Shown piece after piece: positions 1 to 6,113 of a stretch of DNA of 19,505 bases. The stretch is from Casp-actino8 sp964614655 (GTDB lineage Bacteria > Actinomycetota > Acidimicrobiia > Acidimicrobiales > Ilumatobacteraceae). The stretch is taken from contig CAZTPF010000036.1 in the NCBI GenBank assembly GCA_964614655.1, positions 1 to 19,505 on the forward strand, read 5' to 3'. Numbering within the stretch: position 1 is the stretch's first letter; every line of letters starts with the position of its first letter. The notes beneath the pieces are model-generated. The model was not told where the DNA came from. It was given only the letters and a program-made list of their open reading frames with translations, and did not search any database. Position numbers and translations under genes: made by a program.

Positions 1-334
1 CGGCCGAATCGACGGCGACGATCACGGTCGCCCCAGATCGACGTTGAGCCTCGCTCATGGAGTGGAGGCGCGACCGATCAAGAGTCTCGTTGGCGAGCAG
101 CACATCGGTGCCCACCCCGGCGTCGATCATGCCGACCACCTCGCGTGGGGTGGCGCACGTGAACGTGTGATGACCCATCGCCACTTGGCGAGCGGCGAGT
201 GACGTGCACTTGTGGGCTTTCACGTGAGGACGCAACGAGGGTCCGGGACGTGTGGCAGCCATGGTGTCGAGGTTCCTGGCGAACGCTCCGGCGTCGACGA
301 CCAGCGATGGTGTGGGGAGATCGCCCAGTTTCAC
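1..334 (-). CDS. Fold-type III PLP enzyme, D-threonine aldolase / D-serine dehydratase-like (3' end outside window)
   Basis: Translating the minus strand from the GTG at 334 gives about 111 residues reading to the window edge without a stop. The start resembles the alanine-racemase N-terminal domain family: a PTPSLVVD opening, then PHVKAHK around residues 38-44, whose first lysine is the expected Schiff-base lysine for PLP, then the TFTCATPREVVGM and GVGTDVLLAN segments typical of D-threonine aldolase/DSD1-like proteins (known of the family). These enzymes cleave or deaminate beta-hydroxy D-amino acids in the cytoplasm. The start is fixed because an in-frame TGA (the stop of the acetyltransferase gene) lies four codons upstream; the gap is 12 bases, so the two genes are probably co-transcribed. 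No strong ribosome site is visible. The catalytic barrel and C-terminal domain lie beyond the edge, so substrate cannot be judged. Confidence 0.85.
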   Translation of the reverse strand, partial: MKLGDLPTPSLVVDAGAFARNLDTMAATRPGPSLRPHVKAHKCTSLAARQVAMGHHTFTCATPREVVGMIDAGVGTDVLLANETLDRSRLHSMSEAQRRSGATVIVAVDSA

Positions 335-346
335 GTCACGAGTCTT

Positions 347-1309
347 TCAGAGTGCGATCTCGCTCGTGACGGTGGAGTAGTGCGGGGCGAATCCCAGACC
401 CTTGTACAGGCGATGGGCTCCCGTCGGACTCTCGGAGTCGACACCGATCATCGCGTGGGTCAGATCGTGCTCGCGGAAGCGGTGCATGGCCTCGACGATG
501 AGAGCAGTGGCGACGCCCCGGCCGCGATGGGAGGCCAGGGTGCCGAGTTTGTCGATCCAGGCCTGACGCTCACCGTTCACGGCATCGTCGGCCGGATAGC
601 GGTGAGTCAGAAGAAAGCCGACGATCTCGCCCGTCGAGTCGTCGCGGGCGACACTCGAGAGGTCGGTTCGACCACCGAAACCATGAACGAGTTCGTGCCA
701 GCCGTCGACGGTCGTCGGGGTCGAGCCCCAGTGGTCGGCAAAGGCCAGGTTCTTCACGGTGAGAACGTCGAGTAAGTCATCGGGCCATGGTTCGATGACG
801 ATCCCCGGCGGAGTCACTCGGTCGGGAAGGTCGTCGAGTGATCGCTTGAGATCGTCGAACCAACGCACGGGAACGAAGTCGAATCGATCGTGAAGACGAG
901 CGGCCGAGTGGTTGTCGGCGGATCGAGACACACGGATGACGCGCGGCGAGCTGGGTGTCGAGCCGGGTGTCGACGCGGCGAGAAGTTCTCGTGCGTGGCC
1001 CGTGCCCCAGTCGAGGAGAGCTCGACCGTGGCCTCGTCCACGAGATTCCGGATCGACGGCACCTTCGACGTAACAACGTTGCAGGCCCGAGTCAGCCGGG
1101 AAGTGCAGAGTCCACGCGATTCCGTGGATCCGACCCGTCTCGTCTCTCGACACCTGCACGTCCCGGTCCATCACGGTGACGCTCGAGTTCAATTCCTGGC
1201 GGAATTCCTCGACCTCGACCCGGATGTTCGGCCCGTCGACGGCATGGCACCGGTTCACGAGATCGACCACCTCGGGTATCTCGGTGAGGGAGAGCGAGGT
1301 GAGGGCCAT
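347..1309 (-). CDS. Two-domain GNAT family N-acetyltransferase
   Basis: The 320-residue protein contains two GNAT domains. The first has the acetyl-CoA motif VDPESRGRGHGRALLDW at about residues 85-101; the second has LGTLASHRGRGVATALI at about 255-271, followed by a C-terminal RLYKGLGF segment (300-307) typical of motif B. The linker includes NLAFADHWG (187-195), a sequence common in actinobacterial tandem GNATs. Tandem GNAT architecture and length match mycothiol synthase (MshD) and relatives, but substrate cannot be read from sequence, so no symbol is given. The frame stays open upstream into the tRNA-Leu gene, so the ATG at 1309 is chosen as the start, 24 bases after the tRNA end; ribosome-site match is weak. 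It lies directly downstream of the tRNA and upstream of the PLP enzyme, probably in one transcript. Confidence 0.85.
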   Translation of the reverse strand: MALTSLSLTEIPEVVDLVNRCHAVDGPNIRVEVEEFRQELNSSVTVMDRDVQVSRDETGRIHGIAWTLHFPADSGLQRCYVEGAVDPESRGRGHGRALLDWGTGHARELLAASTPGSTPSSPRVIRVSRSADNHSAARLHDRFDFVPVRWFDDLKRSLDDLPDRVTPPGIVIEPWPDDLLDVLTVKNLAFADHWGSTPTTVDGWHELVHGFGGRTDLSSVARDDSTGEIVGFLLTHRYPADDAVNGERQAWIDKLGTLASHRGRGVATALIVEAMHRFREHDLTHAMIGVDSESPTGAHRLYKGLGFAPHYSTVTSEIAL

Positions 1310-1333
1310 GGTCGTCGCCAGTCGGGGTTCTCG

Positions 1334-1415
1334 TGCGGGCGGAGGGACTTGAACCCACACCCCTTTCGGGACAGGAACCTAAATCCTGCGCGTCTGCCAG
1401 TTTCGCCACGCCCGC
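1334..1415 (-). tRNA. tRNA-Leu (anticodon UAG)
   Basis: The minus strand folds as a class II tRNA of 82 bases. The acceptor arms GCGGGCG and CGCCCGC pair perfectly and are followed by discriminator A. The D arm contains the usual leucine sequence TGGCGAAACTGGCAGACGCG. The anticodon stem CAGGA/TCCTG encloses TTTAGGT, placing UAG at 1379-1381. A variable arm and a T arm with GGTTCAAGTCC follow. UAG reads CUA and, with U34 wobble, other CUN leucine codons. CCA is not encoded (the next bases are CGA), as is usual in Actinobacteria. Confidence 0.97.
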
Positions 1416-1419
1416 GTGA

Positions 1420-1455
1420 CGGGTGATTTCCACCCGCACCCCGATGATAAGGGTG
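1420..1455. repeat. GGGTG/CACCC inverted-repeat cluster in the tRNA-Leu / PLP operon divergent region
   Basis: CGGGTG (1420-1425) pairs perfectly with CACCCG (1431-1436) across the 5-base spacer ATTTC. A second CACCC (1437-1441) pairs with GGGTG at 1451-1455. The four pentamers are therefore arranged plus, minus, minus, plus within 36 bases. The cluster lies between the tRNA 5' end and the PLP gene start, overlapping the likely tRNA promoter. It could be operator DNA for a dimeric regulator or alternative RNA hairpins; nothing in the sequence decides which. Confidence 0.4.
1444..1449 (-). promoter_or_regulatory. Probable -10 element of the tRNA-Leu promoter (TATCAT)
   Basis: On the minus strand TATCAT matches the TANNNT core of actinobacterial -10 boxes (five of six bases of TATAAT). 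Initiation about seven bases downstream would leave a tRNA 5' leader of roughly 20 bases. No good -35 hexamer stands at 16-19 bases upstream, so confidence is moderate. Confidence 0.45.
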
Positions 1456-1471
1456 TCGTGACCAGGAAACT

Positions 1472-1486
1472 TTGACAAACTGTCAA
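1472..1486. promoter_or_regulatory. Perfect palindrome directly upstream of the PLP gene start (candidate operator)
   Basis: TTGACA-AAC-TGTCAA is a perfect 6-3-6 inverted repeat ending one base before the GTG start codon at 1488. The left arm is also an exact -35 consensus on both strands by symmetry, but no convincing -10 follows it at 17 bases on either strand. Its position fits an operator that blocks transcription, or an RNA hairpin hiding the ribosome site. The function is inferred. Confidence 0.45.
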
Positions 1487-1487
1487 G

Positions 1488-3035
1488 GTGACTCTTGCTA
1501 CCGACACGACGTCAGCGACCGACAGCATCATCTCCGATGCACTCGAGAACCAGTTCGGCCTGGCCGACCGGGTGGTCGACGAGGCAACTTTGGCCAACAG
1601 CGTGGCCCGCTTCCGCGAACAGGGCATCGTGCTGCCGACCTTCGCCCAACTGGCCGATCCGACCCGCATTGACCCGTCGCTCGTCGGTGACGCCGATCAT
1701 CAGGGGCCCGACGCCCGCAACCTGTGGCGTGTCCACTGGTACAACGATCTCGCCGGCAATCGAGTCGCCGTCCCCGATCACGTGGTGTTGCCGAAGGAGA
1801 TCACGGGTGTCGACAACCCGATCATCGTCGTGTTCGGCGATCGCTTCCCGATGATCACTGCCCACAAGGTGCTGGCGGCCTATTCATGTCTCGCGCCGCG
1901 CGTGGTGACCGGTCAGTTCGACCCCACCAAGCACCGCGCCATCTGGCCGTCCACCGGCAATTACGCCCGCGGTGGTGTCGCGATCAGTCGCATCATGGGT
2001 TGTCGTGGTGTGGCCATCCTTCCGGCCGGCATGAGCCAGGAACGCTTCGACTGGCTCGACCGCTGGTGCGCCAACCCGGCCGAAGACGTGATCAAGACGG
2101 TCGGAACCGAAAGCAACGTGAAGGAGATCTACGACGCCTGCAACGAGCTCTCACTCGACCCGGGCAACTTCGTCTTCAATCAGTTCTGCGAATTCGGCAA
2201 TCATCTCGGCCACTACAACGTCACCGGGCGAGCACTCGGTCACGTGTTCGAGACGGTGCGCGACGCCATGAAGAAGCAGGGCCGCGACATTTCGCTCGCC
2301 GCTTTCACATCGGCCACCGGTTCGGCCGGTACGATCGCCGCCGGCGACCGTCTGAAGAACGACTACGGCGCACGCATCGTCGCCGTCGAAGCCCTCGAAT
2401 GCCCGACGATGCTCGAGAACGGGTTCGGCGAGCACAACATTCAGGGCATCGGCGACAAGCACATTCCGCTCATTCACAACGTGATGAACACCGACGTGGT
2501 GTGCGCGATCAGCGACCACGCAACCGACGAACTCGACGTCCTGTTCAACACGCCGGCCGGCCAGAAGTATCTCGTCGACTCCAAGGGAGTGAGCCCCGAG
2601 CTCGTCGAGGCGCTCACTCACTTCGGTTTCTCGGCCATCGCCAACACGTTGGCAGCCATCAAGACCGCGAAGCTGCTCGATCTCGACCCCAATCAGGCCG
2701 TCATCACCGTCGCCACCGATGGTGGAGCTTTGTATCCGAGTTCGCGGAAGACCACGTTGGCCTCACGTTTCGCCGGTGAGATGTCGACGGCCGATGCCGC
2801 CGAAGTTTTCGGACGCCATCTGGGTCACGTCACCACCGAAGACATGATCGATTGCACCACTCGCGATCGCAACCGGATCTTCAACCTCGGCTATTACACG
2901 TGGGTCGAGCAGCAGGGCACACCGTTCGAACTCTTCGAAGCTCGTCGGGATCTCGGATTCTGGACCGGCTTGCAGCGTTACCTGCCGGTCTGGGACGAGA
3001 TGATCGACGAGTTCAACGCCCGCGTCGCCGGTTGA
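1488..3035 (+). CDS. Fold-type II PLP-dependent enzyme (cysteine synthase-like), 515 aa
   Basis: This is a PALP-family protein. K127 in the segment MITAHKVLAAY is the expected Schiff-base lysine, STGNYARGG (155-163) is the substrate/asparagine loop with N158, and SATGSAGT (275-282) is the glycine-rich PLP-phosphate loop. At 515 residues it is far longer than cysteine synthase (about 310), with extra N-terminal (about 90 residues) and C-terminal (about 130 residues) segments. The segment NQFCEFGNHLGHYNVTG (231-247) is not one I can link to a characterised enzyme. The frame has no Met codon before residue 123 other than the initiating GTG at 1488, so that start is chosen. Only AAGG abuts it, so the ribosome site is poor. 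The stop is followed after one base by the next PLP gene, so the two are surely co-transcribed. The reaction is unknown; beta-replacement or elimination on a serine/cysteine-type amino acid is plausible. Confidence 0.85.
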   Translation: MTLATDTTSATDSIISDALENQFGLADRVVDEATLANSVARFREQGIVLPTFAQLADPTRIDPSLVGDADHQGPDARNLWRVHWYNDLAGNRVAVPDHVVLPKEITGVDNPIIVVFGDRFPMITAHKVLAAYSCLAPRVVTGQFDPTKHRAIWPSTGNYARGGVAISRIMGCRGVAILPAGMSQERFDWLDRWCANPAEDVIKTVGTESNVKEIYDACNELSLDPGNFVFNQFCEFGNHLGHYNVTGRALGHVFETVRDAMKKQGRDISLAAFTSATGSAGTIAAGDRLKNDYGARIVAVEALECPTMLENGFGEHNIQGIGDKHIPLIHNVMNTDVVCAISDHATDELDVLFNTPAGQKYLVDSKGVSPELVEALTHFGFSAIANTLAAIKTAKLLDLDPNQAVITVATDGGALYPSSRKTTLASRFAGEMSTADAAEVFGRHLGHVTTEDMIDCTTRDRNRIFNLGYYTWVEQQGTPFELFEARRDLGFWTGLQRYLPVWDEMIDEFNARVAG

Positions 3036-3036
3036 C

Positions 3037-4332
3037 ATGCACCTTCGGTGCGCATCGTGCGGTCATGTGTTGTCGATCGACACGACCATGCCGTGGCGTT
3101 GCCCGTACGAGTCGGGTGATCGACACCACGTTCTCGTGATCGAAGGGGAGAAGGCGTGGAGCAACGAGCCGTCACCGTTTCTCGACGATCCCAACCCGTT
3201 CGTGCGTTACCTCGATCGCCTGGCCTTTCGCGGTTATGGCCGATCCGTCGGTCTCGACGACGAGGCGTTGACCGCCCTCGTTCGCCAACTCGACGCACGA
3301 GTCGAACGGGTGGCGGGCACCGGGTTTCGGGTCACACCGCTCGAGGTGTCGTCGGATCTGGGGGAGTCGCTCGGCTTCTCCGGACGTGTGTGGGTCAAGG
3401 ACGAGACGCACAACGTGGCCGAGAGCCACAAGGCCCGTCACCTCTTTTCGATCCTCGTGCACCTGGCGATCGCTGAACGCACCGAGCGGACTCCCTGGAG
3501 CGACCCGTCGTCGCGGCCACCGCTCGCCATCTCGTCGTGCGGTAACGCGGCCATCGCTGCTTCCACTCTTGCCGCGGCGGCCGAATGGCCGATCGACGTC
3601 TTCATTCCCGAATGGGCCGGTGGAATCGTGGTCGACACCCTCGATCGACTCGGGGCACGTGTTCATCGTTGCCCGCGTCTCGACAGTGATCCGCCAGGCG
3701 ATCCCACGGTGTTGCGATTCCGTGAAGCGGTCGCACGCGGAGCGATTCCGTTCAGCGTGCAAGGGCCTGAGAACGCTCTGTGCCTCGACGGAGGTCGAAC
3801 CATCGGCTGGGAGATCGCCGAGCAACTGCGGGCGACTGGTCGCGAGCGGTTCGATGCCGCCTACGTGCAAGTGGGCGGAGGAGCCTTCGCGGCGTCGCTC
3901 TCGCGCGGACTCGGCGAGGGAGGCGTGTCGGCACCACTCGTGGCCGTTCAGACCGAAGGATGCGCGCCGTTGTCACGTGCGTGGGCGACGTATCGGGAAT
4001 CGGCGACAGCGGCCAGCGAAGTAGCTGCTGAGTGGACGCATTTCATGTGGCCGTGGGAACACGAACCGGTATCGCTCGCCGACGGAATCCTCGACGACGA
4101 GACCTACGACTGGGTGGTCGACCTACGGGAGATCGAACGGACTGGTGGCCGAGTCGTCGTTGCGTCCGAGGACGTCGTTCGCCGGGCGGCCGAGGTCGTA
4201 CCCCGAGCGACGGGGATCGATGCGAGCCCGACGGGTACCGCAGGAGCGGCCGGATTCATCACCGAGATCGAAGCGGGAACACTTCGTGACGGTGACGTGC
4301 TGGTCGTGGCCTCGGGCGTTCTGCGACGCTGA
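3037..4332 (+). CDS. Threonine synthase-like PLP-dependent protein with N-terminal Cys motif
   Basis: This 431-residue PALP-family protein has K132 in ESHKARH as the likely PLP lysine, SSCGNAAIA (167-175) as the asparagine loop, VGGGAFA (279-285) as the phosphate-binding loop and SPTGTAGAAG near the C-terminus as the part contacting the pyridine ring. The N-terminus carries C5, C8 and C22 (CASCG then WRCP), a shortened version of the zinc ribbon seen on many threonine-synthase-like proteins; the fourth ligand is not an obvious cysteine and could be H30 or H31. The start ATG lies one base after the upstream stop, which argues for coupled translation and perhaps a joint complex or consecutive reactions. 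It is not clearly ThrC itself: no thrA/thrB neighbour is present. Exact substrate unknown. Confidence 0.82.
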   Translation: MHLRCASCGHVLSIDTTMPWRCPYESGDRHHVLVIEGEKAWSNEPSPFLDDPNPFVRYLDRLAFRGYGRSVGLDDEALTALVRQLDARVERVAGTGFRVTPLEVSSDLGESLGFSGRVWVKDETHNVAESHKARHLFSILVHLAIAERTERTPWSDPSSRPPLAISSCGNAAIAASTLAAAAEWPIDVFIPEWAGGIVVDTLDRLGARVHRCPRLDSDPPGDPTVLRFREAVARGAIPFSVQGPENALCLDGGRTIGWEIAEQLRATGRERFDAAYVQVGGGAFAASLSRGLGEGGVSAPLVAVQTEGCAPLSRAWATYRESATAASEVAAEWTHFMWPWEHEPVSLADGILDDETYDWVVDLREIERTGGRVVVASEDVVRRAAEVVPRATGIDASPTGTAGAAGFITEIEAGTLRDGDVLVVASGVLRR

Positions 4333-4343
4333 GACGTCGACGA

Positions 4344-4859
4344 CTACGCAGTGACTTCGTTGAGCGTTCCGTCGTTCACGTCGTAGACGAAACCGCGGAT
4401 GTGTCCCTTGTGCGCGATGAATGGGCTGAGAGTGAGTCGGCTGATGCTCTGACGCACGTCCTCGTATGGGTCGAGGAACGACTCGAGAGCCCACCAGGGT
4501 TTGATCCCGCATTCGGCTTCGAGTTCGCGTTTGAACTCGTCCTCGGTCACCTTCTGGAGTCCGCAGTCGGTGTGATGGACGAGCAGAATCTCACGAGTTC
4601 CGAGAAGGCGCTGCGACAGAACGAGTGAGCGGACCACGTCGTCGGTCACGACCCCGCCGGCGTTACGAATGACGTGCGCATCTCCGTGGTGCAGGCCGAG
4701 CATCTCGAAGATGTCCATACGACTGTCCATGCAGGCCACCACCGCCAGATGGCGACGTGGGGCCAGCGCAAGATCGTGATCGGAGAACGAGGAGGCGTAG
4801 GTTCGGTTGTTGGCGAGCAACTCGTCGGTGCTGGGAACGAACGGGGTCGGAGCGCTCAC
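4344..4859 (-). CDS. canA: Small beta-class carbonic anhydrase (Rv1284/CanA-like)
   Basis: The 171-residue product catalyses reversible CO2 hydration in the cytoplasm. The zinc ligands of beta-carbonic anhydrases are present: C43 in VACMDSR (with the D45/R47 dyad), and H96 and C99 in HHTDCG. The spacing equals that of the Mycobacterium tuberculosis Rv1284 enzyme (C35, H88, C91), and long stretches such as HVIRNAGG, TDDVVRSL, SQRLLGTREI and the C-terminal LNEVT agree with my memory of that protein. The frame is open upstream through clpP, so the GTG at 4859 is selected: it gives the usual family N-terminus (DELLANNRTYASSF). The gene ends 11 bases from the end of the PLP gene on the other strand and diverges from clpP across 51 bases. 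Confidence 0.93.
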   Translation of the reverse strand: MSAPTPFVPSTDELLANNRTYASSFSDHDLALAPRRHLAVVACMDSRMDIFEMLGLHHGDAHVIRNAGGVVTDDVVRSLVLSQRLLGTREILLVHHTDCGLQKVTEDEFKRELEAECGIKPWWALESFLDPYEDVRQSISRLTLSPFIAHKGHIRGFVYDVNDGTLNEVTA

Positions 4860-4865
4860 CAGGAC

Positions 4866-4871
4866 AGTCTG
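4866..4871 (-). promoter_or_regulatory. Possible -10 element for a leaderless carbonic anhydrase mRNA
   Basis: CAGACT on the minus strand partly matches TANNNT and lies six bases before the GTG start at 4859, the spacing expected when transcription begins at the start codon. The first base deviates, and no -35 is evident. This is weak support by itself, strengthened slightly by similar arrangements before clpP and xerC. Confidence 0.3.
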
Positions 4872-4897
4872 CCTCACCCGGGGCGTACATCCAGAGA

Positions 4898-4903
4898 TAG
4901 CCT
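4898..4903 (+). promoter_or_regulatory. -10 element of clpP, probably leaderless transcript
   Basis: TAGCCT fits the actinobacterial TANNNT -10 core, with the clpP ATG beginning eight bases after its last base. Transcription would then start at or within a base of the ATG, giving a leaderless mRNA. No Shine-Dalgarno sequence precedes the ATG (bases are CGACCCC), which supports this reading. There is no recognisable -35 hexamer. Confidence 0.55.
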
Positions 4904-4910
4904 CGACCCC

Positions 4911-5522
4911 ATGACCGTGTCGCAGCCATCCCTCCCGTCCGGAATCCACGCCCTCGAGACCGGAGACGGTGGCGGACGGCCCGACATCTTCACTCGGCTT
5001 CTGAAGAATCGAGTCGTCATGCTCGGGACCGACGTCAACGACGACATCGCCAACCAGATCTGCGCCCAGCTCCTGTATCTGGAGGGCGAGGACGCCGATA
5101 CCGACATCTGGCTCTACATCAACAGCCCCGGCGGATCGGTCACGGCCGGTATGGCCATCTACGACACGATGCAGTTCGTCAGTTGCGACGTCGCCACGGT
5201 GTGCATGGGACTGGCGGCATCGATGGGGCAGTTCCTTCTCACGGCCGGCGCGGCCGGTAAGCGTTACACGTTGCCGAACGCCCGCATCATGATGCATCAG
5301 CCGCTCGCCGGTCTGCGCGGGCAGGCCGCCGACATTGCCATCCAGGTCGAGCAGATCACCTTCACCAAGCGCCGCATGGCCGAGCTCACGGCCCTGCATT
5401 CGGGACAGCCGCTCGAGAAGATTCAGGCCGACGCCGAGCGAGATCGCTGGTTCACGGCCGAGGAGGCCAAGGCCTACGGTCTGGTCGACAAGGTCATCTT
5501 GAAGCGCGGCGAGATCGTCTGA
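4911..5522 (+). CDS. clpP: ATP-dependent Clp protease proteolytic subunit
   Basis: This is the 203-residue serine peptidase that forms the tetradecameric barrel degrading proteins unfolded by ClpX or ClpC. The catalytic triad is visible: S104 in GLAASMGQ, H129 in MMHQPLAG and D178 in ERDRWFT. The INSPGGSVTAG segment (70-80) contributes to the oxyanion/substrate region. Length is normal. The sequence around INSPGG, AADIAIQ and DRWFTAEEA looks closer to the actinobacterial ClpP1 subtype than ClpP2. A second clpP, tig or clpX is often adjacent in Actinobacteria but none is in this window. The frame runs open far upstream over carbonic anhydrase, so the ATG at 4911 was chosen from the family N-terminus and the TAGCCT box just before it. 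Confidence 0.96.
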   Translation: MTVSQPSLPSGIHALETGDGGGRPDIFTRLLKNRVVMLGTDVNDDIANQICAQLLYLEGEDADTDIWLYINSPGGSVTAGMAIYDTMQFVSCDVATVCMGLAASMGQFLLTAGAAGKRYTLPNARIMMHQPLAGLRGQAADIAIQVEQITFTKRRMAELTALHSGQPLEKIQADAERDRWFTAEEAKAYGLVDKVILKRGEIV

Positions 5523-5527
5523 TTCTC

Positions 5528-5542
5528 GACGGGCGACCCGTC
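5528..5542. terminator. Hairpin between convergent clpP and lipoprotein genes
   Basis: GACGGG-CGA-CCCGTC is a perfect 6-3-6 inverted repeat six bases after the clpP stop, inside the 39-base gap between two convergent genes. Being symmetrical, it could terminate both transcripts. No T-run follows on either side, so it is at best a U-tract-free terminator, a form proposed for high-GC Actinobacteria. Confidence 0.45.
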
Positions 5543-5561
5543 ACCTCGTCGTTCCCGGATT

Positions 5562-6059
5562 TCAGGGAGTCGAAGTCTCGGGCATCGGTGGGAGAGTTGG
5601 CATGGTGGTGGGGATGACCACCGGAACGCTGCCTTCCACGCCGACCACATCGGGCATGGCGAGACCGCACGTCGTCTCGACCCAGATCGCCACGTCACGG
5701 GCAGCGCGCTCGGTCTTGTAGGCGCTGTCGGCGAGTCGTTGTCGCGAGTCGGGATCGTCGACGTCGACTTCCGAGGCCATCCGCATCAGTTCGGTCAGTG
5801 CGCTCCATTCCTCGTCGATGGCGAGTGGTGTGATGCGATCGAGGCGTTCGTAGCGATTCACGAGGTCGTCGACGTCACTTCCGTCGGCGAAAGGACCTCC
5901 GAGAAGCGGCAGGTCGACTGCGAGTTCCCCACAGAATCGTGAGGCGCTTCGATCGGGATCGGAACAGGCGACGGCGCCGAGGGAGATCGTCATCACTGCA
6001 CCGCCGAGTGCGAGCGAGCGCCACCGGCGAAAAATCGGGTGGGTTGCTCGGCGAATCAT
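5562..6059 (-). CDS. Predicted lipoprotein of unknown function
   Basis: The 165-residue protein begins with a basic stretch (MIRRATHPIFRRWR), a hydrophobic segment (residues 16-31) and a lipobox-like AVAC with C32 as the candidate lipidated cysteine, so it is probably anchored outside the membrane. The mature part is acidic and mainly helical in appearance, with two further cysteines (C43 in RFCGEL, C131 in ETTCGL) that could form a disulfide, and ends in a Pro/Thr-rich tail. The pattern CGE...Y..L...TPLAI..EW..L...A...W....CG is one I associate with small conserved lipoproteins of Acidimicrobiia, but no function is known to me. The start ATG at 6059 is picked because the longer frame upstream runs over comM and lacks a signal sequence. 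It diverges from comM across 54 bases. Confidence 0.75.
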   Translation of the reverse strand: MIRRATHPIFRRWRSLALGGAVMTISLGAVACSDPDRSASRFCGELAVDLPLLGGPFADGSDVDDLVNRYERLDRITPLAIDEEWSALTELMRMASEVDVDDPDSRQRLADSAYKTERAARDVAIWVETTCGLAMPDVVGVEGSVPVVIPTTMPTLPPMPETSTP

Positions 6060-6113
6060 CGGGGTGAGTTTCGCATCTCGACTCGACGCCGTGGCGTCAT
6101 CTCCGATGCCCAC

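Noticed and set aside
212..775. Plus-strand frame of 187 codons opposite the PLP and GNAT genes
   Set aside because: Both opposite-strand genes show clear catalytic motifs; this frame has none.
1310..1360. Earlier start of the GNAT gene inside the tRNA gene
   Set aside because: The extra 17 residues are translated from the tRNA-Leu 3' half and the spacer; the ATG at 1309 gives a normal GNAT N-terminus.
4674..4910. Upstream extension of clpP by 79 codons
   Set aside because: The extension overlaps the carbonic anhydrase gene in antisense and is not seen in the ClpP family.
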